The notes under the pieces are model-generated. The model was given only the letters and a program-made list of their open reading frames with translations, was not told the origin of the DNA and did no database searches. From contig CAVCMG010000013.1 in NCBI GenBank assembly GCA_963603285.1, positions 4,755 through 68,754 of the forward strand: 64,000 nt of DNA, in the 5' to 3' direction. This DNA is from UBA11957 sp963603285 (lineage in GTDB: Bacteria > Bacillota > Clostridia > Lachnospirales > Lachnospiraceae). Positions 16,488-25,759 of this stretch are shown in pieces (positions within the stretch are counted from its first letter, which is position 1; every line of letters begins with the position of its first letter). The position numbers were made by a program, and so were the translations under genes.

Positions 16488-17657
16488 TTATACCATCCAT
16501 CCACTCATCAGACCGGCGGCAATACCGGAAACGATGGATACAGAAACAATACCGGCAATGATCATTTTCGGCATCAGATAGCTCATAACAACCTCAACCT
16601 CTTCCTCTGTCTCACCGCAGGCAGCAGATACTTCACGGCTGACCAGATAGGTTCCCGGGAAGCCAAACAGAGCGGTAACTGCCATACAGATAGACATTGT
16701 CCAGCTGAAATGCAGGAATTTACCTACGATGATAGCAACAATTGCCATGATCACAACACCTACAAGCATTAAAAGAACCAGATCCACCAGCATACCCAGA
16801 ATCATCTGCGGCGTTGTATTTGCCAGACCGCTGAATACGCTGCAAAGGGCACCTGCCATAACGAACGAGAAACCGTTGGCTTTTGTCAGAGCTGCCTCAT
16901 CAAGAATACCGATCTCATGGAAGATCACGCCAAGGATCAGGGCAAAGATCAGCTGATTGACACCAGTTACCTGTGCAAGCTCGTAGGCGATCAATGCGAT
17001 AGCTGCTACTTTAAACAGAATCAGATTGGAGCTGTTGTACTTTTCCGGTACAGACGGGAAAATCTTAAAGCCTCCGAACGTATTCTCCTCTTTTTCCTGG
17101 CTTTTCGGCACGTATGTACCGTTTTTCCATTCGCCAAGAATACGCATACCCTCTTTTTTGGCCAGATTTGAAGCGATCGGAACACCGACAAAAGCCTGCA
17201 GACACAGGATCATCAGGGCAAATACCGTAACATCGGTACGGCCGATAGCTTCTGCAGCCTGCTGCATCACAAGGTAAGCTACCATAGCGCCTGCCAGTAC
17301 TGGAGAACCGGCCACTGCATAATCGTTATCCATAAACAAACGACAGATAAAGTATGTACCAAAGGCAATCGCCAGTGTGGTGATCAGTACCAGAAGTACT
17401 GTTTTCCATTCTTGAATAAAGTCTTTGATCTTGATTGTACTGCCGACATGAACAAGGAACATACAGATCGTTACACTGGCAAAGGCCTGCAGACCGGAAT
17501 CTGCAAAAATTGTTGCCGGAAGACCACACCAGAATGCGATCAGAAATATGACTGAGCTGACCAGCATCATGGATATGATGGCTTTTGTTTTGGTCGCCAC
17601 GAGATCACCCACGGCGTATACCAGAAATACGATGGCAAGTGCAAATAAAGGTACCAT
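16488..17657 (-). CDS. Multi-span membrane transporter of uncertain family (GltS-like)
   Basis: The product has 389 residues and is almost wholly hydrophobic, with about ten or more membrane segments and one polar loop near residues 180-210 (KNGTYVPKSQEKEENTFGG). The two halves look like inverted repeats, as in sodium/glutamate (GltS)-type carriers, but I cannot name the family securely. ATG at 17657 has AGGAGG. A hairpin with a T-run sits 40 bases before the start codon. The M20 amidohydrolase gene follows, so the carrier may import an acylated amino acid or a related carboxylate. Confidence 0.6.
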   Translation of the reverse strand: MVPLFALAIVFLVYAVGDLVATKTKAIISMMLVSSVIFLIAFWCGLPATIFADSGLQAFASVTICMFLVHVGSTIKIKDFIQEWKTVLLVLITTLAIAFGTYFICRLFMDNDYAVAGSPVLAGAMVAYLVMQQAAEAIGRTDVTVFALMILCLQAFVGVPIASNLAKKEGMRILGEWKNGTYVPKSQEKEENTFGGFKIFPSVPEKYNSSNLILFKVAAIALIAYELAQVTGVNQLIFALILGVIFHEIGILDEAALTKANGFSFVMAGALCSVFSGLANTTPQMILGMLVDLVLLMLVGVVIMAIVAIIVGKFLHFSWTMSICMAVTALFGFPGTYLVSREVSAACGETEEEVEVVMSYLMPKMIIAGIVSVSIVSGIAAGLMSGWMV

Positions 17658-17698
17658 TTTCTCTTTCCTCCTGTGGTTAAAAGCTTATATTTAGATAC

Positions 17699-17742
17699 AA
17701 AAAAGGCGAAGAAATCCCAACTCCAGACTTCTTCGTCCTTTA
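17699..17742 (-). terminator. Leader hairpin with T-run before the transporter gene
   Basis: On the minus strand AAAGG(A)CGAAGAA pairs with TTCTTCGCCTTT, followed by TTTTTT. It ends about 120 bases after the aldolase stop and only about 40 bases before the transporter start. It is either the end of the catabolic operon or an attenuator in the transporter leader. Confidence 0.65.
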
Positions 17743-17864
17743 TTTGTTTAAAGTATAACAGCAATTGGACTATCTGTATATTTTGTCGTATTTACTACAG
17801 TATTATAAGTTTTTCTTATACCCTATTCTCCTGCCACAGCTGTAAAGGAAACAACGATGGACCA

Positions 17865-18647
17865 TCAGTTTCCGGTGATTCTCTCAGCCGCCTCACGAAT
17901 GCCCTGAAGCATAAAATTGGCATCACAACCTACCCATGTAAGATTCATTCCCCGCGAAATACACCTTAAAGCATCTGCTACATCAAAGCAGTAGCTGCCA
18001 AAGGAGATACCGTGCTGACTGCATAATTCTGCTGTCTGGGCTAATACATCAGCAGCATTCTTTTCATCCAGTGCCCTTACAGTATCTGCATGAAATTCCT
18101 CAGACCGGGTGGTGCTGATAGCAAGATCACATGGACCGATAACACAGGCAGAAATCTGCCCTTCATAGCGATCCAATATATTTTCAAGAGCCTCGCTTCC
18201 CTTTCTTGATTCAATCTGAATCCATAACATGCGTCTTTTGTTGAATTCATCTATGGATTCCCCCGGACGCATCAGGAACTTTCCTCCGTACCCTTTTCTA
18301 CCCAATGGCGGCATTCTCATCCCCTCTACCACCGCCTGAACCTGCTCAGCAGTCTCAACCCGCGGAACCAGTATTCCGTCTGCCCCACAGTCGATTGCCC
18401 TTGCTGCCAAATGATATACAGCATCAGGAATCCTTACGACCGTTGGAATATCCAGCCTGCGACACAAAGTAAAATACCCCGAATAATATTCTATGTCGTG
18501 AGGTCCATGTTCGCAGTCAAAAAGTATATAATCTACGCCCTCAGGCATATATTCAGCCATGGTATATATGTCAGGAATATAAGCCGTATAGCCAAATATA
18601 CGCTCCCTCTTATGTAGTTTTTCCAGTAATTGATCTAACTTGTCCAT
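17865..18647 (-). CDS. HpcH/HpaI family aldolase
   Basis: The product has 260 residues, normal for class II pyruvate-dependent aldolases such as HpcH, GarL and YfaU. Key motifs are present: FDCEHGPHD (catalytic His region), GADGILVPRVETAEQ, the metal-binding glutamate in WIQIESRKG, and the metal-binding aspartate in IGPCDLA. The family cleaves 2-keto-4-hydroxy or 2-keto-3-deoxy sugar acids to pyruvate (or a keto acid) and an aldehyde. It lies downstream of a mandelate-racemase-type dehydratase gene, which fits cleavage of the 2-keto-3-deoxy acid that enzyme would make. AGAGG precedes the start. Substrate is inferred only. Confidence 0.88.
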   Translation of the reverse strand: MDKLDQLLEKLHKRERIFGYTAYIPDIYTMAEYMPEGVDYILFDCEHGPHDIEYYSGYFTLCRRLDIPTVVRIPDAVYHLAARAIDCGADGILVPRVETAEQVQAVVEGMRMPPLGRKGYGGKFLMRPGESIDEFNKRRMLWIQIESRKGSEALENILDRYEGQISACVIGPCDLAISTTRSEEFHADTVRALDEKNAADVLAQTAELCSQHGISFGSYCFDVADALRCISRGMNLTWVGCDANFMLQGIREAAERITGN

Positions 18648-18687
18648 GCTTATACCTCTTTTATATGAAGATCATCTACAATTTTCC

Positions 18688-19821
18688 TTAATAATAGGTT
18701 TTGGACGCAAATATTCCTGCCTGTTCCAGTTTTTTAATATTTGGTGCCATGCAGATACCCGGTTCATCCGGCAGATAAAATTTTCCGTCCTTTTCCTCCG
18801 GTCGAAGTTCCATGATTTCATATAAGGGTCTCATGACGGGAACCAGATATTCTACCATATCCTCTTCTGTACCGGAAGCCACAAAGGAAGCCGTCAGATG
18901 TGAATATCCACCAGAGGTAAATTCCAGCTGATTTTCTCTGGCAAGTTTTCTGGTCTTCATCCAGTCTTCTACCGCACTCAGATTTGTCGGAATCGGCTGC
19001 AATTGCGAAACCCCTGCCCGGACATAGGATTCCATGGGATAGTAACATCTGGGGGATTCTCCCATCGCAATAGGGATTGGAGAAACACTCGTCAGTTTCG
19101 CAAGCTCCGTCATGTCATAAGACTGAACCGGCTCCTCAAGCCAGGCGATATTATATTTTTCTACCTTTCGGGCAAAATCCAATGCCTGATCTGCCTTCCA
19201 CAGCTGATTCGCATCTAATGCCAGTCTGGCCTGATCACCAATCATGGAACGGACAATCCGTACTCTCTCCACATCCCAGTCCAGCCTTGTTCCAAAATCT
19301 GTAGCGATTTTCATTTTAAACATAGTATAACCCGCGTCAATATATGATTGAACCTCCTGCTCCATCTCCTGTAATGTCAGATTGGTACCACAGCCGCTTG
19401 CATAGACGTTCACCCAGTCTCGGTCACCTCCCAGAAAACGGTGTAAAGGCAGACCGGCTTCCTTAGCCAGAATATCATAAAAAGCCAGATCAAGCCGACC
19501 AAGCTCCAGTGCAGCTTCACTGGAAAAACCGCAATTACGTATCTGCCAGTACAAAAGCCTGTACCATTCTTCATAGGTTCTGCATTCTCCGTTGATGACT
19601 GTCTTCAGGAACTCTGCCATACGCATAGAACAGGGGCTTTGTCCAAAAACACCATCTTCATTATACAGAACAAGCCATGCATCCATCGGAACAGTATCAA
19701 AAGGTCCACCTGTGGAATCATAAAACGCCTTTGGTGCCTTAATCGGCTTGCAGTCATACAATTCTGCCCTGACAAATTTTACTTTTTTCTGATAAGCCTT
19801 CTTATATGCTTCCATACTCAT
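18688..19821 (-). CDS. Mandelate racemase/muconate lactonizing enzyme family protein
   Basis: The product has 377 residues with the two-domain enolase-superfamily layout. The barrel shows the K-x-K motif in MFKMKIA (about residue 168). Metal ligands are suggested by D in LALDANQLW, E in AWLEEPV and E in AMGESPR. Late motifs differ from classical mandelate racemase (QLQPIPTNLS). Such enzymes abstract a proton alpha to a carboxylate; many Firmicute members dehydrate aldonic acids to 2-keto-3-deoxy acids. The start overlaps the stop of the URO-D-like gene by four bases, so the two are translationally coupled. The aldolase gene follows. Confidence 0.87.
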   Translation of the reverse strand: MSMEAYKKAYQKKVKFVRAELYDCKPIKAPKAFYDSTGGPFDTVPMDAWLVLYNEDGVFGQSPCSMRMAEFLKTVINGECRTYEEWYRLLYWQIRNCGFSSEAALELGRLDLAFYDILAKEAGLPLHRFLGGDRDWVNVYASGCGTNLTLQEMEQEVQSYIDAGYTMFKMKIATDFGTRLDWDVERVRIVRSMIGDQARLALDANQLWKADQALDFARKVEKYNIAWLEEPVQSYDMTELAKLTSVSPIPIAMGESPRCYYPMESYVRAGVSQLQPIPTNLSAVEDWMKTRKLARENQLEFTSGGYSHLTASFVASGTEEDMVEYLVPVMRPLYEIMELRPEEKDGKFYLPDEPGICMAPNIKKLEQAGIFASKTYY

Positions 19822-21005
19822 TCACCCCTTTTATGAAATGTTCCCTCAACATCAGACCAGTTTTTCTCGGCATATTCCATCAGGGTATTCGCTTCTTCCA
19901 TCGACATTTCAGGGAAATGCAGGAAAATACTTGAGGATCCGTACTTCTTTACTAGCCTGTCTGCATTTTTTACCCAGTCCTCAAACTGGCCGGAATAAAC
20001 TTTTACCCAAATGGACCGGCCGGCTGCTATAGCCTTATCATAGATTGCGTCCCATTCCTCGTAGGTGCCATCCGGTCCATAATCCCCTGGTACCCATTGA
20101 ATTGCATTGATTTCCTTGATCTGCAAAACAGAATCAAGATGACGTATATTATCTTTCCCGTCCAGATGATACACAACATTATCCAGGCCCTGAGCCTGTT
20201 TTCTCAGTCCCTCCAATGCATACTGGCAAAAATGTTCATCTGAGATCATGGAGCCAAAATCACATTGGATCTTCGCAGTCTTGCCCGGCCCCCAGATCTG
20301 GAATACCATATAGGCACTTCCTCCATCGGCTTCATTTTTTACCATATCATAGAAAGTATTATAATAAGTAAAATAGAGATCATTAACCTGTTTTACTCTT
20401 TTCTCAATTTCCTCAGGCTCATCTGTCACATCGTAAAGCAGATTAAATGTTCCCCGCAGAGAAGCCAGCACATCCAACCCTTCCATCAAATCCGGCACAC
20501 ACACATAAAATTCGTCTTTTGCCAGCTCCAGACATTTTTTTGTAAGCTCTACATGCTTTCTGAACCATTTATTATTTTCATCAAAAGCAAGCGCAGGATA
20601 CTCTTCCCAGTCATCTACACACTCCTTAAACCAGATAGTATCCATCTCAAACCCTATATCTGATCCTAAATATGCCGCCAACGATCCGGGGCCAAAATCT
20701 ACATGCATGTTTGGAAAGCTCTCTGCCAGAAACTCATGTGTCTGGCAAAAATGTCTGTATCGTCCGACGATTTTCTCAGGATCCAGATATTTTTCCTCCG
20801 GTGTCTTGCATACCAAATGTTCCGGTAAACAGTGATGCCGCCCTTGACTTCTGCAGACATCTGCCTCATCCCAGTGTTTCTGGGCAGTCTCTTCTATCTC
20901 AGGCTTTCTGGCGATAACACACATCACTGGTCTCCCTGTATTTTTCTGATGCCAGTAATTTGTCCACTTTTCCTTGGTTTCTTCCCAGTTTTTTTTGTAT
21001 TGCAT
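19818..21005 (-). CDS. Uroporphyrinogen decarboxylase-like (URO-D superfamily) protein of unknown function
   Basis: The product has 395 residues from the ATG at 21005, which has AAGGAGG. The N-terminal 110 residues are rich in Trp, Lys, His and Cys and differ from HemE. The remainder has the URO-D/MtaA barrel look (VDFGPGSLAAYLG, VPDLMEGLDVLASLRG, HLDGKDNIRHLDSVL, IQWVPGDYGPDG). Heme synthesis is unlikely, since no hem genes are near. MtaA-type relatives transfer methyl groups with zinc and a corrinoid protein, but no corrinoid gene is near either. It is embedded in a sugar-acid-like catabolic operon, coupled to the dehydratase gene. The reaction is unassigned. Confidence 0.75.
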   Translation of the reverse strand: MQYKKNWEETKEKWTNYWHQKNTGRPVMCVIARKPEIEETAQKHWDEADVCRSQGRHHCLPEHLVCKTPEEKYLDPEKIVGRYRHFCQTHEFLAESFPNMHVDFGPGSLAAYLGSDIGFEMDTIWFKECVDDWEEYPALAFDENNKWFRKHVELTKKCLELAKDEFYVCVPDLMEGLDVLASLRGTFNLLYDVTDEPEEIEKRVKQVNDLYFTYYNTFYDMVKNEADGGSAYMVFQIWGPGKTAKIQCDFGSMISDEHFCQYALEGLRKQAQGLDNVVYHLDGKDNIRHLDSVLQIKEINAIQWVPGDYGPDGTYEEWDAIYDKAIAAGRSIWVKVYSGQFEDWVKNADRLVKKYGSSSIFLHFPEMSMEEANTLMEYAEKNWSDVEGTFHKRGE

Positions 21006-21070
21006 TTTTTCCTCCTTATCTGGTTTGACCACACAACAATTTACGGTTAAATGTTAACTTTCCTTTACTC

Positions 21071-21973
21071 TCACTTAAAAAACATTCTTTTAGCATTCTG
21101 CCCCATGATCAGCTTTTTGTCTTCTTCCGGCATATGGCACTGGCGGGTCACAAGATGCAGCAGCTGCTGCATCGTAGCATGGGAAAGCATTCCCGGAAAA
21201 TCCGTGCCCCACAGAAGCTTTTCCGGTCCAACCTGTTTCCAGGCCTCTTCCAGTACCTGTACTGCAGATGGATATGGATATTCCTCATCAGAATCAAAAT
21301 AGGCTGATATACTGGACGTATCCAGATACAGATTTCGGTATTCCTTAACCCATTGCAAAAGCAGATCATAATTTTTTCTTTTGTTTCCTGTAAAACAGGC
21401 ATCCGCTCCCATGTGGCAGATAATCCAGGTTATATTCGGAAACATATCCAACAGTTTTTTCAGTTCCAACATATCTTCGTTTGTGAACAGATGAAGAAAT
21501 GCCGGCTGATGATATTGATTTATGCAATCCCATACCGGCAAAAGCTCCTCTGCTGCCAGTCTTTTGTCCGAAGCACACTGAAACGTACTATATGTTTCAA
21601 CTTTAAATCCAAAGAGAGGCGTTGTGTCATAAATCTCTGCCAGCTCCATAGCAGCATTCTTTCCTCTTAAAAGATCCACCAGTGCCACTGCCCGGAAACG
21701 ATCCGGATACGCATTTACACATTTTATAAAGTAATCGTTATGATATCCGTAACAGGGATTAGGCATCAATATGGCCTTTGCAATCCCGCACCAGTCCATA
21801 TAGGCAAGCAGCATCTCTACCGGACTGTTTGTATGTTCAAAAGACGGCGGCAACAGCTGTATCAGCTGATTACCTACCCGTACTTTTCCCCAGCTTTCAG
21901 ATCTGATAGGTGCAGACTGGTTAATCCCTGCAATCTGCGGATATACATGGGCATGTACATCTATAATCTCCAT
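21071..21973 (-). CDS. Amidohydrolase_2 family metal-dependent hydrolase
   Basis: The product has 300 residues. The TIM-barrel hydrolase motifs are visible: DVHAHVYP at the N-terminus (metal-binding H-x-H), FLHLF, WIICHMGAD (about residue 180) and LLWGTDFPG (metal-binding Asp, about residue 255). Relatives include sugar-acid lactonases and aromatic-acid decarboxylases. In this operon, before a sugar-acid-type dehydratase and an aldolase, a lactonase role is the simplest reading; it is not proven. AAAGGGGG precedes the start. The ABC permease genes lie upstream on the same strand. Confidence 0.82.
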   Translation of the reverse strand: MEIIDVHAHVYPQIAGINQSAPIRSESWGKVRVGNQLIQLLPPSFEHTNSPVEMLLAYMDWCGIAKAILMPNPCYGYHNDYFIKCVNAYPDRFRAVALVDLLRGKNAAMELAEIYDTTPLFGFKVETYSTFQCASDKRLAAEELLPVWDCINQYHQPAFLHLFTNEDMLELKKLLDMFPNITWIICHMGADACFTGNKRKNYDLLLQWVKEYRNLYLDTSSISAYFDSDEEYPYPSAVQVLEEAWKQVGPEKLLWGTDFPGMLSHATMQQLLHLVTRQCHMPEEDKKLIMGQNAKRMFFK

Positions 21974-22055
21974 CGTAGCTAACCCCCTTTTTGTACTGCT
22001 GCATACACTTACCTGTCAGAAGAATAGGAACAGGTCATTACTCCCTGCCTTAAAA

Positions 22056-22886
22056 TCATCCTTTGACCGCACCCGCTGTCTGCCCTCCAACAATATACTT
22101 CTGGCATACCAGATACATGATAATAACCGGTAAGCATGTCAGAAGGATGTCTGCACTGATAAGGTTCCAGCTCTTTTCATATTGACCGAAAAAGTTATAC
22201 ACGGCAAGCGTCATCGGCCATTTTTCAGAGGAATTCAGGAAATATAATGGCATGATAAACTCGTTCCATGTATTTAAGAAGCATAAAACACCTGCTGTCA
22301 CCATACTGGGTTTCAGCATTGGAATAATTATCTTGAAAAACAGACGGATCGCTCCACATCCATCAATAACTGCAGCCTCATCAAGTTCAACAGGAATCTT
22401 GCTGACAAATCCATAAATCAAAAATACGGTAAATGGCAGCTGGGTAGCCGCATAAAGAAGAATAATACCGACTGCGGTATTCTGAAGCCGGGTGGCCTGC
22501 ATAACACTCATCAGGGCCACGTAGTTAATAGGTATGACCATGCCAAGCACCAGATACATATAGACTGAATTCATTCTCCGGCTTCTGCGTCTGGAGAACA
22601 CATAGGCAGCCATGCTGCCCAGGATAACCACCAGAATTGTGGCACACCCGGCATAAAGGAAGCTGTTCAGAAAACTCTGGATCAGCTTTCCCTTTTCGAT
22701 AACTGTTGCAAAATTTTCCAATGTCCATTTCACTGGAAGCATCAGATTCATAGATGTGGCTTCTTCTGACGGTTTAAATGCGGTTACAACGATCAGTGCC
22801 AGCGGAACCAACATAATAACAGAGATCAGCCATGCCAGTACATTTTTCAGGATGCTTATCCATAATTTTTTCGTTTTGGCATTCAT
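22056..22886 (-). CDS. Carbohydrate ABC transporter permease (MalG type)
   Basis: The product has 276 residues with six membrane segments. The inner-membrane EAA loop is clear (VELDEAAVIDGCGAIRLFFKIIIPMLKP, about residues 170-197, read in parts). This is the coupling helix that contacts the ATPase. Its start codon overlaps the stop of the other permease gene by one base. No ATPase gene lies nearby; CUT1 systems in Firmicutes often share a distant MsmX-like ATPase. Confidence 0.92.
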   Translation of the reverse strand: MNAKTKKLWISILKNVLAWLISVIMLVPLALIVVTAFKPSEEATSMNLMLPVKWTLENFATVIEKGKLIQSFLNSFLYAGCATILVVILGSMAAYVFSRRRSRRMNSVYMYLVLGMVIPINYVALMSVMQATRLQNTAVGIILLYAATQLPFTVFLIYGFVSKIPVELDEAAVIDGCGAIRLFFKIIIPMLKPSMVTAGVLCFLNTWNEFIMPLYFLNSSEKWPMTLAVYNFFGQYEKSWNLISADILLTCLPVIIMYLVCQKYIVGGQTAGAVKG

Positions 22887-23761
22887 TACTCAACCACCTC
22901 GTCTTTCGTCAGTATTTTGATCATAAAGAAACCTATGATCACCATGAATACAAACATAACCGAGCTGATAGTAGTACCTTCCGCATACAGACCCAGAGAG
23001 AATTGTTTGAATACAGCCGTCTGCATAACTTCTGTTGTATGACCGGGACCACCGTTCGTCATAGCATAGATCATATCGAAAACCTTCAGGCCATAGATAA
23101 CATTCAAAACAATTGTTACCGCAAGCGTCTGGCGCAACATGGGTAATGTAATATTTATAAATTTATGTAATCCATTAGCACCATCGATGCTGGCAGCCTC
23201 ATAGTAGACCTGTGGTATAGCCAGAATTCCCACAATTAACATGGTCATGATATATCCTGTGCCTCTCCATATATCTACGAACATAACTGACCGGAATGCA
23301 ATTTTTGGATCAGTCAGCCATTTCTGAGTCAGACTGTCGAGTCCCACAGCCCGCAATCCCTCATTAAGCAGTCCAACCTTAGGATTCATAATAGAAGTGA
23401 ATACCAGGCCTATGATCAGAATTGATAATACAGAAGGCATGTACATAACACCTCTGTGGAAGTTTTTTACTTTGATATTTCGGCTTAATGCTATGGCAAA
23501 CAAAAGCCCGAATCCTGTCTTTGCCACTGTAGTAACTACAGTAAAGTGCAATGTATTCACAATATACTTCAGATAATCCGTATCCCCTCCCAGTATTGTC
23601 TTAAAATTTCTCCATCCCACAAAATGCAGTTTTTCAGAATAGGCAGACCAGTCTGTAAAAGAATAGCCAATACCTATAATGCCTGGCACGACACAGAATA
23701 CGGTATAAAGCAATAAGGCTCCTATTGCAAAATACCAGGGATAAATTTTTGACTTTTGCAT
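22886..23761 (-). CDS. Carbohydrate ABC transporter permease (MalF/UgpA type)
   Basis: The product has 291 residues from the ATG at 23761, which has AAGGAGG. It has six membrane segments and a typical EAA loop (YYEAASIDGANGLHKF). Conserved NGGPGHTTEV occurs near the C-terminus. It forms the translocation pore with the MalG-type partner. It begins the minus-strand operon that continues into the catabolic genes, and it is divergent from the histidine kinase gene across a 213-base AT-rich gap. Confidence 0.92.
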   Translation of the reverse strand: MQKSKIYPWYFAIGALLLYTVFCVVPGIIGIGYSFTDWSAYSEKLHFVGWRNFKTILGGDTDYLKYIVNTLHFTVVTTVAKTGFGLLFAIALSRNIKVKNFHRGVMYMPSVLSILIIGLVFTSIMNPKVGLLNEGLRAVGLDSLTQKWLTDPKIAFRSVMFVDIWRGTGYIMTMLIVGILAIPQVYYEAASIDGANGLHKFINITLPMLRQTLAVTIVLNVIYGLKVFDMIYAMTNGGPGHTTEVMQTAVFKQFSLGLYAEGTTISSVMFVFMVIIGFFMIKILTKDEVVE

Positions 23762-23974
23762 GGAATCTTCCTCCTTTTTCCATTTTGTCATTAACAACTA
23801 ACCGTTGCCCTTATCCATATTTTACCCGTATTTTTTATAAATTCATATGACTGTTCTCTACTTGTTTTTGTTTATTTTTAACCACTTTCTTCTCATTCTG
23901 TTTATTTCTTTGTGCATATGTGCTATGATATTCATGCAGAAGTACCAAGCTGCATATTTTTCAAGGAGATTTTT

Positions 23975-25759
23975 ATGTTCAAACGACATCAAAATATACA
24001 ATCTATTTTATCTTCCAGCTTTCTCATGATCGCAGTGGCAATTCTGCTTCTTTTAACCGGGCTGTTTTCCTGGATTCAATATAGCGTTTTATATGCTGAT
24101 GCAAAAGCCGATATACAAAGGACCTGTTCTTCCATTGCAAACGATATAGATCTGCAGATCAGCGAGATGGATACTGTTTGTCTGAATGTCATTAATTCAG
24201 CACAGCTAAAAAAAACTTTTTCCGAATATCTGCAGGACAGAAACAGCTCCGGTTATGCCAATGTCCAGCGAATGCATTCCATGGCCAACACACTTACTGC
24301 TATGGAAGGAGTGACCGATTCTATCCGCCAGATCAATCTTTACGGCTACATCAGCGGTGGATACGGCACCGGTAATTATATCGGTCCTCTTTCTGAAAAT
24401 GGCTCTGACAAGTTCTGGTATGCCGATGTCATCCAGCTGCAGGGACGTCGTTCTATCTGTGTTCCTTCTCAGGATCCGACACTCTCTAACAGTTCCGGCA
24501 CTCATGCGGATCGCTACTATCTGTCCCTTGTCCGCATGTATTATAATTCGTTCAACAATCCGTTGGGATTTGTGGAAGTCATGAAATATTATGATATTCT
24601 CTTTGACAGTGCCTTTTATCCTAACAGTAACTATGATCTTGATATCACAATCACACGGTCAGACGGCACGTTTTTGTTTCCTTTGGACAAATCTGGTCAA
24701 AAAGACTCTTCAGAGCTTCCTGCAATTTCTGATGGAAAAAGGATAAACCCAGAGACAAAAAAGCATGAATATTTCTGTTCCCAGACAGCAGATTATTCTG
24801 GACTAAGAGTCACAGCCTCACTTCCCATGAGAGCGTTCATAACACCCATTCTGCGTTCTCTCTTTATGATCCTGTTTATCTTTTTGATAGTTTTCTTTCT
24901 ATGCCTGTTCTTTTCTTCTCTTCTTGCAAGAAGAATCAGTGCCCCTTTGAAAGAAATCTATCATTATCTTGAAAATATGGATCCCCGGGAACAGTTTCAC
25001 AAAATCGCTCTGGAGGATACACATATTATTGAAATTGACAAGCTTAGTCATTCTCTGAATGATGCCTTTCAGGAGCAAAAAGACACTGTTCAGTCTATGC
25101 TTTTACTAAAGGAGCAGGAGCTGCAGGCACAAATGCTAGCTCTGCAGGCACAGATGAATCCACATTTTCTCTACAACTCGCTGAACAACATCGCAGCCAT
25201 GGCCGAGGCAGGCATGACGTCATCCGTCGTACAAATGTGTCAGGATATAACCTCTATTCTCCGTTATATTTCTTCTGATAAGGATCCTGTCATATCCCTC
25301 GAGGAAGAATTGGAGCACTGTAATCTGTATTTAAAATGTATGAAGCTTCGTTTCGGGGATTCGCTGACATATGAATTTGACATTGATGACAATATGCTGG
25401 ATCTTGAAATACCCAAACTATGTGTCCAGCTCCTGGCAGAAAACGCTGCAAAATTCTCTGTCAGGACGCTGCCTCCCTGGCACATTCTTATAAAAGGAAG
25501 TCTCACACCTGACAGCTGGTGTATAGAGGTCATGGACAATGGTCCTGGTTTTTCAGAAGATACCACACGCACTCTGCAGGAAAAAATGGATGAAATCCTG
25601 AAAAACGGACTGCTCCCAAGTCTGGAGCTTGATGGTATGGGAGTCCTGAATATTTTTGTGCGTTTTTATCTGACATATGGTGATAATTTTATTTTTCAAT
25701 TCGGAAACCGTCCTGACAAAGGAGCTTATGTGCGGATAGGAGGATATTTTCATGAATAA
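23975..25759 (+). CDS. YesM-type sensor histidine kinase
   Basis: The product has 594 residues when started at the ATG at 23975 (AAGGAG ten bases upstream). Layout: first membrane helix at about residues 12-35, an extracytoplasmic sensor domain to about 275, a second helix (FMILFIFLIVFFLCLFFSS), a HAMP domain, then a His_kinase domain with the phosphoacceptor in QAQMNPHFLYNSLNNI. The ATPase has N-box LLAENAAKFSV and G-box DNGPGFSED. The N-box has A where most have V and H, and lacks the usual H; this may be normal variation. YesM kinases sense extracellular sugars or oligosaccharides and pair with AraC-type regulators. The gene overlaps the regulator by eight bases. Confidence 0.9.
   Translation: MFKRHQNIQSILSSSFLMIAVAILLLLTGLFSWIQYSVLYADAKADIQRTCSSIANDIDLQISEMDTVCLNVINSAQLKKTFSEYLQDRNSSGYANVQRMHSMANTLTAMEGVTDSIRQINLYGYISGGYGTGNYIGPLSENGSDKFWYADVIQLQGRRSICVPSQDPTLSNSSGTHADRYYLSLVRMYYNSFNNPLGFVEVMKYYDILFDSAFYPNSNYDLDITITRSDGTFLFPLDKSGQKDSSELPAISDGKRINPETKKHEYFCSQTADYSGLRVTASLPMRAFITPILRSLFMILFIFLIVFFLCLFFSSLLARRISAPLKEIYHYLENMDPREQFHKIALEDTHIIEIDKLSHSLNDAFQEQKDTVQSMLLLKEQELQAQMLALQAQMNPHFLYNSLNNIAAMAEAGMTSSVVQMCQDITSILRYISSDKDPVISLEEELEHCNLYLKCMKLRFGDSLTYEFDIDDNMLDLEIPKLCVQLLAENAAKFSVRTLPPWHILIKGSLTPDSWCIEVMDNGPGFSEDTTRTLQEKMDEILKNGLLPSLELDGMGVLNIFVRFYLTYGDNFIFQFGNRPDKGAYVRIGGYFHE

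Noticed and set aside
19818..21005. URO-D-like gene as hemE or as a methanol:corrinoid methyltransferase gene.
   Set aside because: No heme or corrinoid genes nearby and the N-terminal part differs; operon context points to catabolism, so the call was left as superfamily only.
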